A DNA stretch of 64,000 nucleotides. Origin: JBBDYG01 sp040901765. Lineage in GTDB: Bacteria; Planctomycetota; Planctomycetia; Pirellulales; Lacipirellulaceae. Of this stretch, positions 26,778 through 35,286 are shown piece by piece (the stretch's first letter is position 1; each line of letters opens with the position of its first letter). Position numbers and translations under genes: made by a program. Where the stretch lies: the NCBI GenBank assembly GCA_040901765.1, contig JBBDYG010000124.1, positions 62,001 through 126,000 on the forward strand, written 5' to 3'. A model generated the notes under the pieces. The model ran no database searches. It saw only the letters and a list, made by a program, of their open reading frames with translations, and was not told the origin of the DNA.

Positions 26778-26990
26778 ATGACCTTTCGCGGGCACGTACA
26801 AAGCGGTGTGGTCGTTTTTGATGACGCTAAGGCACCCCCCGATGGGGTCACAGTCGAGGTTTCCGTGTTAACTGACGAGCAGGTACCGCTGTGCGATTTC
26901 CTGATGGAGTTCGCGGGGTCCATTGACGGATTACCTAGCGATATGGCCGCGCAGCACGATCATTACATTCACGGACGGCCCAAGCGATGA
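26778..26990 (+). CDS. Small antitoxin-like protein paired with PIN gene
   Basis: From ATG 26778 the 70-residue acidic protein starts MTFRGHVQSGVVVFDDAKAP (AbrB/VapB-like small beta strands) and overlaps the PIN gene by four bases, as antitoxins do. Family assignment rests on size and context. Confidence 0.6.
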   Translation: MTFRGHVQSGVVVFDDAKAPPDGVTVEVSVLTDEQVPLCDFLMEFAGSIDGLPSDMAAQHDHYIHGRPKR

Positions 26991-27389
26991 CGACACTGTT
27001 CGCTGATACGTTTTATTTCATCGCGCTTCTAAACCCCAAGGACGAGGCTCACGCGGAGGCGGTCGCATTCACAAAGCAATTCACGGGGCGGACTATTGAC
27101 CACCGCTTGGGTATTGACGGAGTTGCCCGACGGTTTAACCGATGCCCCAGCGAGAGCGCGGTTCATGAAGTTTTACGATCGACTGCGAGTTCGCGACGAT
27201 GTCATCATCGTTCGGTGTGGCGACGATTTGTTTGAACAAGGCATCAATCTCTTTCGCAAACGACCCGACAAGGAATGGTCTCTAACGGATTGCATTTCAT
27301 TCGTGGTCATGCAGCAACACAATGTTAGCGAAGCGCTGACAGCCGATCACCACTTCGAGCAAGCTGGCTTCGCCGCTATATTGAAGTAA
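26987..27389 (+). pseudogene. Frameshifted PIN-domain toxin
   Basis: The first part from 26987 encodes FADTFYFIALLNPKDEAH and KQFTGR, the start of a PIN domain with the first Asp. In the next frame, from about 27090 to 27389, the rest follows: TTAWVLTELPDGLTD (Glu), WSLTDCISFVVMQQHNV (Asp) and ALTADHHFEQAG (Asp). All four acidic positions exist but in two frames, so a one-base indel near 27085-27095 has split one gene. Sequencing error is possible. Confidence 0.75.
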
Positions 27390-27418
27390 GTCCCGGTTCC
27401 CATTCGAGCTTTTTTGCG

Positions 27419-27766
27419 ATGCCAGAAACCTTCATCCTCATCCCCGGCCGAACGAGCGATCAAGGTTGCGGCATCAGCGAGGGAAAGTTTCAAGAGAAGT
27501 ACCAGACCGAGATCAACACGTTGCAAGTCGCCCCCGGCGACATGGAGCGGCTCGGCCTCGCGAAAGGGGACCGCGTGCGGCTCACCAGCGAGCACGGACA
27601 GGTGGTGGAAGTCGCCGTCACGCCGGCCAAGAAAGATGAACTGCCCGAGGGCCTGCTGTTTATCGCCTACGGCGACATCTCCAGCCGCCTCATGGGCGGC
27701 GATACACATGGGTCCGGTATGCCGACCAGCAAGGGGATGGATGTGGAGTTGGAGGTGATTAAGTAG
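27419..27766 (+). CDS. fwdD: Formylmethanofuran dehydrogenase subunit D (molybdopterin dinucleotide-binding)
   Basis: The 115-residue protein matches the FwdD/FmdD family of molybdopterin dinucleotide-binding domains: ILIPGRTSDQGCGISEGK, GDMERLGLAKGDRVRLTS and the C-terminal FIAYGDISSRLMGGDTHGSGMP, a hallmark of FwdD. It helps bind the bis-MGD cofactor with FwdB. The methylotroph Fhc complex has no such subunit, so its presence here is telling. The stop codon (27764-27766) falls inside a palindromic repeat that begins there. Confidence 0.92.
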   Translation: MPETFILIPGRTSDQGCGISEGKFQEKYQTEINTLQVAPGDMERLGLAKGDRVRLTSEHGQVVEVAVTPAKKDELPEGLLFIAYGDISSRLMGGDTHGSGMPTSKGMDVELEVIK

Positions 27767-27824
27767 GTCAAGCTGTGCCTGACATTAAATCGTGGTACAG
27801 ATAGTCAGGCACAGCCTGACCTAC
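27763..27824. repeat. Inverted pair of the GTAGGTCAGGCTGTGCCTGAC repeat
   Basis: GTAGGTCAAGCTGTGCCTGAC and its complement GTCAGGCACAGCCTGACCTAC face each other 20 bases apart. The same unit is tandemly repeated at 58208-58490. It lies directly behind fwdD. Confidence 0.85.
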
Positions 27825-27840
27825 TTGGCTACGGCAAGCG

Positions 27841-27996
27841 TCAAGCTTTGCCCGCAATCAACCAGGAGACTGGCAGGGCAACTGCAAGCAGTAATCCAAG
27901 GAATAGTACGCCTTCTCCGAGCACTAACGGTTTCGCCAACATCGCCAGGACGATACCAGGAATGGCCAGCAGCGAAGCAATCGAAAGTCGACGCAT
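27841..27996 (-). CDS. 51-residue two-helix membrane protein
   Basis: A small open frame starts at ATG 27996 and ends at 27841. It encodes LSIASLLAIPGIVLAMLA and, after a short polar loop, VLFLGLLLAVALPVSWLIAG: two clear membrane helices with an Arg-Arg N-terminus (positive-inside). It runs antisense to the C1 genes on either side. The hydrophobic pattern would not arise easily by chance. No family known. Confidence 0.55.
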   Translation of the reverse strand: MRRLSIASLLAIPGIVLAMLAKPLVLGEGVLFLGLLLAVALPVSWLIAGKA

Positions 27997-28131
27997 GCCA
28001 CAATCATACTCGTTGCCGCTTAAACTTGCCCAGCGAGCCTAGCTTGAATTGCCGCATTGAAGTGTCACCGTTATACTGAGAATTCGAAAACTGATAATCC
28101 AACAACTTGTGTACCCCGCAACGATCTCAAT

Positions 28132-29475
28132 ATGCCCGAACTTCTCGAAGCCCCCGCCCCCCCCGCCACGTCCGAACTCAAAATCGTCCGCGACGCCACC
28201 TGCACATTCTGCGGTTGCGTGTGCGATGACATCGACCTGACCGTCAAGGACAACCACATCATCGAGGCCAAGCGGGCCTGCGTGTTGGGCAAGGCGTGGT
28301 TCTTGAACCACCACATCGACGACCGCCCAAGTTGCCTCATCAAAGGCCAACCCGCTTCGCTCGAAGATGGCTACGAGCTGGCCGCAGAGTTACTCACGAC
28401 TGCCAAGTACCCGATCGTCTACGGCCTCAGCGATTCGCCGTGCGAAGCGCAGCGCGTGGCGGTGAGCATCGTCGATTGGATCAGCGGCACGATCGACACC
28501 ACCACCAGCGTCTGCCACGGGCCGTCGGGCATGGCGTTTCAGGGCGTCGGCGAAGTGACCTGCTCGCTGGGCGAAGTCGCAAACCGCGGCGACCTGATCA
28601 TGTTCTGGGGTTCCAACCCGGCCGAGAGTCACCCGCGGCACTTCACCAAGTACAGCCTGATGCCCAAGGGGATGTTTCTGCCCAACGGCCGCAAGGACCG
28701 CACCTGCGTGATCGTCGATGTCCGCAAGACGAAGAGCGCCAAGGCGGCCGACATTTTTATCCAGATCAAGCCCCGGCAAGATTTTGAGGCGTTGTGGACG
28801 CTCCGCGCGCTGGCGAAGGGCGTGGAGCTTGATTCGCAAGACGTGCTCAAGCAGACCGGCGTCGAGTTGGCCGTGTGGACCGACCTCATGGAGCGCATGA
28901 AGGCCGCGAAGTTTGGCGTGATCTTCTTCGGCATGGGCCTGACCATGACCCGCGGCAAGCACTGCAACAGCGAGGCCTTGCTGGCCTTAACGCGCGACAT
29001 GAACGCCTACACGCGGTTCGTCGCCAAGCCCAACCGTGGACACGGCAACGTGACCGGCGCCGACAACGTCGTCGCTTGGCGCACCGGCTACCAATTCGGC
29101 GTGAACCACGCCCGTGGCTATCCGCGCTTCAACCCCGGCGAATACACCACGAGCGACACGCTCGCACGCGGCGAAGCCGACTGCGCGATGATGATCGCCT
29201 GCGACCCGATGGCCAATTTCTCGCAACCCGCGCGGGAGCATTTGGCATCGATCCCGCTAATTTCGCTCGACACGAAAGAAACGCCCACCACCCGCGCGGC
29301 GACCGTCGCCTTCACTGTCGCCACCTACGGCATCAACACCGGCGGCACCGTCTACCGCATGGACGACGTGCCCATTCCGCTACGGCCGGCGTTTGAGTCA
29401 CCTCACCCCAGCGACTTCGACGTGCTCACCGGCATCGAAACTCGCGTTAAGTCCCGCCTGGGAATCAGTGCGTGA
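28132..29475 (+). CDS. fwdB: Formylmethanofuran dehydrogenase subunit B (second copy)
   Basis: From ATG 28132 the 447-residue protein matches FwdB. Cys24, Cys27, Cys31 and Cys50 form the [4Fe-4S] site, and Cys128 in TSVCHGPSGMAF is the likely Mo/W ligand. IMFWGSNPAESHPRH, FGMGLTMTRGKH and NPGEYTTSDTLARGEADCAMM are shared with the copy at 20576-21850. It lies between fwdD and fwdA, the arrangement expected for the catalytic core. It should reduce CO2 to formate (or the reverse) in the cytoplasm, passing formate to FwdA. Confidence 0.93.
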   Translation: MPELLEAPAPPATSELKIVRDATCTFCGCVCDDIDLTVKDNHIIEAKRACVLGKAWFLNHHIDDRPSCLIKGQPASLEDGYELAAELLTTAKYPIVYGLSDSPCEAQRVAVSIVDWISGTIDTTTSVCHGPSGMAFQGVGEVTCSLGEVANRGDLIMFWGSNPAESHPRHFTKYSLMPKGMFLPNGRKDRTCVIVDVRKTKSAKAADIFIQIKPRQDFEALWTLRALAKGVELDSQDVLKQTGVELAVWTDLMERMKAAKFGVIFFGMGLTMTRGKHCNSEALLALTRDMNAYTRFVAKPNRGHGNVTGADNVVAWRTGYQFGVNHARGYPRFNPGEYTTSDTLARGEADCAMMIACDPMANFSQPAREHLASIPLISLDTKETPTTRAATVAFTVATYGINTGGTVYRMDDVPIPLRPAFESPHPSDFDVLTGIETRVKSRLGISA

Positions 29476-29495
29476 ATCCACAGTGCAGGAGGGAT

Positions 29496-29615
29496 TCACC
29501 ACGGAGTCACGGAGAGCACCGACAAGACATTGGGTAGCAGTCGAGACAGGGACGCTATTCCTTAATCGTCTAATTTGTCTAAACTCCGTGTCCCCCGTGG
29601 CTCCGTGGTGCAATT
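29496..29615. repeat. Palindromic repeat, CACCACGGAG family (copy 5)
   Basis: TTCACCACGGAGTCACGGAG pairs with the right arm ending CCCGTGGCTCCGTGGTGCAA. It ends about 20 bases before the fwdA start. Confidence 0.88.
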
Positions 29616-29633
29616 ACTTGAGCGATCTAACGA

Positions 29634-31292
29634 ATGACCGACCTCCTCAAACTCACCGGCGGTACCGTCTACGATCCCGCCAACGGCATTGACGGTGAAG
29701 TCCGCGATCTGTGGATCGAGGACGGCCGAATGGTCGCCGCGCCCGCTGACCTCGCGACGCGCCCCACGCGCGAGATCGATGCTCGTGATCTCGTTATCAT
29801 GCCGGGCGGGATCGACATGCACTGCCACATTGCGGGGCCGAAGGTGAACGTCGCCCGCAAGATGCGGCCCGAGGAGAAACGCAAGGCGCAGGTTCTCCAC
29901 CGCACGGCCAACACCCACAGCGGCACAATGGGCAGTGTCCCCAGCACCTTCGCCACCGGCTACAAGTACGCCGGCCTTGGCTACACCACCGCGTTCGACG
30001 CCGCCATCCCTCCGCTCGGCGCGCGGCATGCCCACGAAGAGTTCGAGGACACGCCCTGCATCGACAAGGGGTTCTATGTCCTGATGGGCAATAACCACTA
30101 CGTGATGCAGTCGATCCAGCGGAACGAGCCGCAAAAGCTCAAGGCATTTATCGCTTGGCTGCTCGGCGCGGCGAAGGGTTACGCTCCTAAGCTCGTCAAT
30201 CCCGGCGGTGTCGAGGTCTGGAAGAGCCATCAAGCGGGCAACGTCCATGGCCTCGACCAGCCGGTCGATCATTTTGAAGTTACGCCGCGGCAGATCATCG
30301 GCGGCGTGGCCCGCGCGGCGCACGAGCTTCGCCTCCCCCACTCCGTCCACATCCACTGCAACAATCTGGGCATGCCGGGCAACTGGGAGACCACGCTCGA
30401 AACGATGAAGGCCCTCGAAGGCCATCGCGGGCACATCACCCACATCCAGTTTCACAGCTACGGCGGTGGCGACGCCGACGAGAACACGTTTAACAGCAAG
30501 AGCGTGCCGCTCGCCGAGTACGTGAACGCCAACAAGAACATCACTATCGACGTCGGCCAAGTCCTGTTCGGCGAAACCACCAGCATGACCGGCGACGGCC
30601 CGCTCGGGTACTTTCTCTCCAAAGTCTACGGCGGCAAGTGGTTCAGCAGCGATACCGAAATGGAGTCCGGCTGCGGGATTACCCCCATCAAGTACAAGAA
30701 CAAGTCGCTCGTTCACTCGCTCCAATGGGCCATCGGCCTGGAGTGGTACCTGCTCGTCGACGACCCGTGGCGGGTTGTGATGAGCACGGATCATCCCAAT
30801 GGCGGGTCGTTCATGGCCTATCCGCAGATCATCCGCATGCTGATGGACCGCACCTATCGGCAAGACATTCTGAAGACCTGCCACCCGCGCATCCGTCAGC
30901 GCTCGACGCTGGGCGACCTCGACCGCGAGTACACGCTGAACGAAATCGCGATCATCACCCGCGCCGGGCCGGCCCGCATCCTGGGTCTCAAGAACAAAGG
31001 CCACCTCGGGCCCGGCGCCGATGCCGACATCACGATCTACACACCACACGAAAACAAGGAAGTGATGTTCGAGCTGCCGCGGATGGTGATCAAATCGGGC
31101 CGGGTGATCGTCGAGCAAGGCGAAATCCGCGACCCCTTGAACGGCAAGACGCTCCACGTCCAGCCCGAGTACGACACCGAAGTGGAAAGCGACATTCAAG
31201 AGTGGTTCGAAAAATACTACTCGATCCGCTGGCGCAACTACCCGGTCGATGAAAGTTACCTGCATGAATCGGAGATCATCGGCTCAGTGTGA
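29634..31292 (+). CDS. fwdA: Formylmethanofuran dehydrogenase subunit A (amidohydrolase)
   Basis: The 552-residue protein matches FwdA/FhcA. Metal ligands are His63 and His65 (DMHCHIAG), the Lys to be carboxylated Lys197 (NPGGVEVWK), HIHCNNLGMPGNWE, ITHIQFHSYGG and the catalytic-type Asp386 (MSTDHPNGGSF). FwdA joins formate to methanofuran (or hydrolyses formyl-methanofuran) at a dinuclear zinc site. A long open frame on the opposite strand is only an artefact of GC-rich codons. It lies after fwdD and fwdB. Confidence 0.94.
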   Translation: MTDLLKLTGGTVYDPANGIDGEVRDLWIEDGRMVAAPADLATRPTREIDARDLVIMPGGIDMHCHIAGPKVNVARKMRPEEKRKAQVLHRTANTHSGTMGSVPSTFATGYKYAGLGYTTAFDAAIPPLGARHAHEEFEDTPCIDKGFYVLMGNNHYVMQSIQRNEPQKLKAFIAWLLGAAKGYAPKLVNPGGVEVWKSHQAGNVHGLDQPVDHFEVTPRQIIGGVARAAHELRLPHSVHIHCNNLGMPGNWETTLETMKALEGHRGHITHIQFHSYGGGDADENTFNSKSVPLAEYVNANKNITIDVGQVLFGETTSMTGDGPLGYFLSKVYGGKWFSSDTEMESGCGITPIKYKNKSLVHSLQWAIGLEWYLLVDDPWRVVMSTDHPNGGSFMAYPQIIRMLMDRTYRQDILKTCHPRIRQRSTLGDLDREYTLNEIAIITRAGPARILGLKNKGHLGPGADADITIYTPHENKEVMFELPRMVIKSGRVIVEQGEIRDPLNGKTLHVQPEYDTEVESDIQEWFEKYYSIRWRNYPVDESYLHESEIIGSV

Positions 31293-31300
31293 GAATTCGA

Positions 31301-31423
31301 TTTACCACGGAGGCACGGAGGACACCGTGAGCAATTGATAATAAGTCAGAGACAATCGTGCCGTTTTAAGCTTTTCAACTATTACAGAATCTCAGTGCCC
31401 TCCGTGGCTCCGTGGTGTAATTG
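31301..31423. repeat. Palindromic repeat, CACCACGGAG family (copy 6)
   Basis: TTTACCACGGAGGCACGGAG pairs with GTGCCCTCCGTGGCTCCGTG and the following GTGTAAT. It is between fwdA and the PLP decarboxylase gene. Confidence 0.88.
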
Positions 31424-31436
31424 ATTTCAAATTCAG

Positions 31437-32903
31437 ATGGATCGTGATTTACTTGCACCCGCGCTCATCGAAGTCGTACAGCGACTTCTCGAACGGCCGG
31501 AGCGCGAACGCGACGAACCCGTTTTCCAAGTCGCCGACGCCGATACCATCGCCCGGCTGCGGCAGATCGGCATTCCCGCCGAAGGGCGCGAGTTCCGCGA
31601 AGTCGTCGAGCAGATGCTCACTGACATTTATCCGCACCGTGCGCGGATGGACCACCCCCGCTCGTTCGCGTTCATCCCCTCCCCTGCTTCGCCGCTGTCG
31701 TGGATCGGCGACCTGCTGACTGCCGCCCACAATCCCCACCTGGGGAGTTGGTTCCAAAGCTCCGGCCCAAGCTGCATCGAAGCAGAGCTTGTCGCGTGGC
31801 TCGCCGCGCAGCTTGGCTACCCACCTGTCGCTGGCGGGCTATTCGTCTCAGGCGGGTCGATGGCCAATCTCACCGCGCTGACCGTCGCCCGCGACCAGAT
31901 GCTCGGGGACGAAGAGCGCACGTGCGGCGTGGCGTACGTCTCCGAGCAAACCCATTTCTCCGCCGCGAGAGGGCTGCGAATCATCGGCCTGCTGGACCGG
32001 CAAATCCGCAAGATCGCCGTCGATCGCGAGTTCCGCATGGACGTTCGCGCGTTTGCCGAAGCTGTTGCCCGAGATCGCGCTGCCGGACTGAAGCCGTTCG
32101 TTGTCGTCGCGAGCGCCGGCACTACGAACACCGGGGCCATTGACCCGCTCCGTGAAATCGCCGACCTCTGCGCCGCCGAGCGGCTATGGATGCACGTCGA
32201 TGGCGCCTACGGAGCTTCGCTCGCGCTGTCACAGAAGCATCGCGCGCTGATCGCCGGCATCGACCGCGCCGACAGCGTTGCCTGGGACGCCCACAAATGG
32301 CTGTTCCAAACCTACGGCTGTGGCCTGGTTCTCGTGCGCAACCGCGAACACCTCGCCGCCTCATTCCACGCTTCGCCGGAATACCTCCGCGACGCGCAAA
32401 GTTCGGACGACACCGTCAACTTCTGGCACTACGGCCCCGAACAAACCCGCCCGGCGCGTGCACTCAAACTGTGGCTCACGCTGCAAGTTCTTGGCACGCG
32501 CGCGATCGGCGAGGCGATCGACCACGGCATTCAGCTTGCCGAGTGGGCGGAGGACGAACTTCGCCGAGACGCCGATTGGCAAATCGTGTCGCCAGCCCAG
32601 CTCGCGATCGTCACGTTCCGCTACGCCCCGCCGGGGTTCGCTGACTCTCCTCCTAATAAGGGTGCCACTGGCTCTGCCAGTGCATTCACTGGCGAAGCCA
32701 GTGGCACCCAAACGCTCGACGAGATTAATACCGCGATCTCCCGCCGCATCAACGACCACGGCTTCGCAGGAGTGCTCACGACGCGGCTGAACGGCCGGAC
32801 GGTGTTACGCGTTTGCGCGATTCACCCGGGAGCGACGGAGCAGGATATGCGCGAGACGGTGCGCAAGCTCAATGCCTACGCGCGCGATTTAGTAACACAC
32901 TAG
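31437..32903 (+). CDS. PLP-dependent group II (aromatic/tyrosine-like) decarboxylase
   Basis: The 488-residue protein matches group II PLP decarboxylases: SSGPSCIEAELVAWLA, GGSMANLTALTVARD, VASAGTTNTGAIDPL, MHVDGAYGAS, and Lys287 in DAHKWLF, which forms the Schiff base. The family includes tyrosine and aromatic amino acid decarboxylases. Archaea use a tyrosine decarboxylase (MfnA) to make tyramine for methanofuran, and the neighbour fwdA suggests such a role, but the family also acts elsewhere. A palindrome at 32661-32709 is inserted in frame near the C-terminus. Confidence 0.85.
   Translation: MDRDLLAPALIEVVQRLLERPERERDEPVFQVADADTIARLRQIGIPAEGREFREVVEQMLTDIYPHRARMDHPRSFAFIPSPASPLSWIGDLLTAAHNPHLGSWFQSSGPSCIEAELVAWLAAQLGYPPVAGGLFVSGGSMANLTALTVARDQMLGDEERTCGVAYVSEQTHFSAARGLRIIGLLDRQIRKIAVDREFRMDVRAFAEAVARDRAAGLKPFVVVASAGTTNTGAIDPLREIADLCAAERLWMHVDGAYGASLALSQKHRALIAGIDRADSVAWDAHKWLFQTYGCGLVLVRNREHLAASFHASPEYLRDAQSSDDTVNFWHYGPEQTRPARALKLWLTLQVLGTRAIGEAIDHGIQLAEWAEDELRRDADWQIVSPAQLAIVTFRYAPPGFADSPPNKGATGSASAFTGEASGTQTLDEINTAISRRINDHGFAGVLTTRLNGRTVLRVCAIHPGATEQDMRETVRKLNAYARDLVTH
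32661..32709. repeat. Palindromic repeat inside the PLP decarboxylase gene
   Basis: GGGTGCCACTGGCTCTGCCA faces its near reverse complement ending GAAGCCAGTGGCACCC. It is translated as GATGSASAFTGEASGTQT, low-complexity residues unlike the flanking protein. The family is frequent in planctomycete intergenic DNA, so this is likely a mobile palindrome accepted in frame. Confidence 0.8.
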
Positions 32904-32914
32904 CAAAAAAGTCC

Positions 32915-34023
32915 CTACCCGGAACTTCTTCTCGGCGGTGGATTGGCATACTCCGCGTCCAGTACCACAACTGCTATAACTTTGGTGTCAACAAACGAGC
33001 AGGCAAGTACTTTCTCCGGATGCATCCACTTGTAAACCCAACGATCCTCCGGCATTACTGCATCGTGCCCGACCCACGAAAGAGTACCACGGGCCTGCAA
33101 AAGACCTTCCCGACACAGGTTTTCGAGGTTTGGAAAGTAGAACTCCCAATCTGGTTGCTGAATTTCAACGCCTTTTCCGAGCGTCGCCTCAATTGTGGCA
33201 AGTTCGCTTCCAAGTTCTAGTCTGTCAAAATACGACAGAACTTCATCCGGCGCTCGGTACCACCTCTCCTCCTTGCCAACGTTACGTTGCCAGTGTCCGC
33301 TTTCAACCAGATCAGCAAATTTCAATCGTGACTGCATATTCGTTCGCAGGAATTCTACGTAGTCCTCTGCTGAGCAAATCTGTCCCGCGCTGTAAAATTT
33401 CCGTCCGTCATAGGCAAAGTGGTATTCAAACGGTTCAATCTGTTGAAAATGTACCGCGCGCGCATTCTTCACCTGTCGATTTAGAAAGAATACCCGCGCA
33501 TCATCACGACTGTAGTTACCACCCAAATAGCGCCATCGACTCGGATTCGCTCCTTGCAGTCGGAACCGTTCGTAGAAGACAGATGATCGATCGCGACCGT
33601 AGCAATTCCCGACAGAGCAGAATGTGTAGGGGTCGGCATGATTGACTAGGAGACCATCGAAAAATACCTGAGCGGCGTCCCTGGCGTATCCGGCATCACT
33701 GTTAGTTCCCAGTCCAAGCATTAAATTCTCTTGACCGGAATCGAGCACTTCAAACGATGCAGGATCAGCGCTTTGATTCTTCTGGTTGGACCGCAATAGC
33801 ATGCTTTGGAGTCCTTACAATACCAGCCATTTAACGCGGTAAGTGTTGAAGCATCGATGGATTTGAGATAGAAGGGGTGGAAATACACCCGCCGGCCATC
33901 GGTCGCCCAAGCATCGAAGAACACTTTGGTTTGCTGCGGGTTCAGTTTCAGTTGTCTGCCTTCGCAGAAAACCGCCTTCTCAGACTTCCAAAACATGCCG
34001 CCGAGTTGAGTGTACTTAGTCAT
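32915..34023 (-). pseudogene. DKNYY-repeat protein split by a frameshift
   Basis: Two minus-strand frames belong together. The first (34023 to 33721) reads QTKVFFDAWATDGRRVYFH and WYCKDSKACYCGP; the second (33802 to 32915) continues with NQKNQSADPASFEVLDSGQ and more repeats (YARDAAQVFFDGLLVNHADP, NYSRDDARVFFLNRQVKNA). These are DKNYY-family repeats (Asp-Lys-Asn-Tyr-Tyr-like turns of a surface protein). The frames overlap near 33770-33800, where a one-base change would join them. Real loss or sequencing error are both possible. Confidence 0.7.
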
Positions 34024-34064
34024 GCTTTACAAAGCTCTTAAAGGAATGGCCAGTCTTCAGGAAT

Positions 34065-34420
<356 letters not shown>

Positions 34421-34423
34421 ACT

Positions 34424-35131
34424 ATGACTGCCGCCGAAATCCTCAAAGAACTCAAACCTCTCGGTTCTGAGAGTTATAAAAAAACCATGCTGAGGCATGG
34501 CGCGCAGGAGCCATGCTTTGGCGTGAAGATCGAGGAACTGCAAAAGATTCGGAAGCGGATCAAACAGGACTATCAACTGGCGATCGATTTATTCGATACC
34601 GGCGTGTACGACGCCATGTATCTCGCGGGCCTTGTGGCCGACGACCTGCGGATGACCAAGAAGGATCTCACTCGTTGGATTAATCAGGCACATAGCCCGA
34701 CGATCGCCGAATACACGGTGCCGTGGGTCGCGGCGGAGGGGAAGCACGGTTGGGAGTTGGGGCTGGAATGGATCGACTCAAAGCAAGAGCGGATCGCTGC
34801 CGCCGGTTGGGCGACGATCTGCAATGTCGTGTCGATCAAAGACGACGCCGATCTAGACCTGTCTGAACTCAAGCGACTGCTCGCGCGCGTCCAGAAAACT
34901 ATCAACGAGCAACCCAACCGCGTGCGGTATGCCATGAACGCCTTTGTGATCTCACTTGGATGCTATGTAAAATCGCTGACCGAAGCGGCGCTCAAAGCCG
35001 CGGCCAAGATCGGCACAATAGAAGTTGACATGGGCGATACCGCCTGCAAAGTGCCCTCCGCGGTAGAATACATCCAGAAGGTTCAGAAACGCGGAACGAT
35101 CGGCAAGAAACGCACAACTTGCAAGTGCTGA
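34424..35131 (+). CDS. AlkD-like DNA alkylation repair protein
   Basis: From ATG 34424 the 235-residue protein is an all-helical HEAT-like repeat protein of the DNA alkylation repair family (FGVKIEELQKIRKRIKQDYQ, DLFDTGVYDAMYLAGLVADD, AAEGKHGWELGLEWI, RYAMNAFVISLGCYV). AlkD flips alkylated bases for removal; some homologues have no glycosylase activity, and the catalytic Trp/Asp pair cannot be assigned here. The C-terminus is basic and Cys-containing (CKVPSAVEYIQ, TTCKC). Confidence 0.8.
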   Translation: MTAAEILKELKPLGSESYKKTMLRHGAQEPCFGVKIEELQKIRKRIKQDYQLAIDLFDTGVYDAMYLAGLVADDLRMTKKDLTRWINQAHSPTIAEYTVPWVAAEGKHGWELGLEWIDSKQERIAAAGWATICNVVSIKDDADLDLSELKRLLARVQKTINEQPNRVRYAMNAFVISLGCYVKSLTEAALKAAAKIGTIEVDMGDTACKVPSAVEYIQKVQKRGTIGKKRTTCKC

Positions 35132-35144
35132 GAGCAGAATTATT

Positions 35145-35276
35145 TCCAAGGAGGCACGGGGAACGCAGTGCTTTGATCGCCGAAACCTAAATAGCGGGCT
35201 GCAAATCACGACCGGACAACTTTCAACGAGTCGTTGAATTGAATTGTAATTGTTCCCTCCGTGCCTCGGAGGTTAA
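35145..35276. repeat. Palindromic repeat, CACCACGGAG family (copy 7, degraded)
   Basis: CCAAGGAGGCACGGGGAACG on the left pairs imperfectly with TTCCCTCCGTGCCTCGGAGG on the right. Ends a few bases before the following gene. Confidence 0.7.
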
Positions 35277-35286
35277 CTAGGTCATC

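Noticed and set aside
29562..31265. Long open frame (567 codons) on the minus strand opposite fwdA
   Set aside because: It is a GC-rich antisense shadow; fwdA has all active-site motifs and the antisense translation matches no family.
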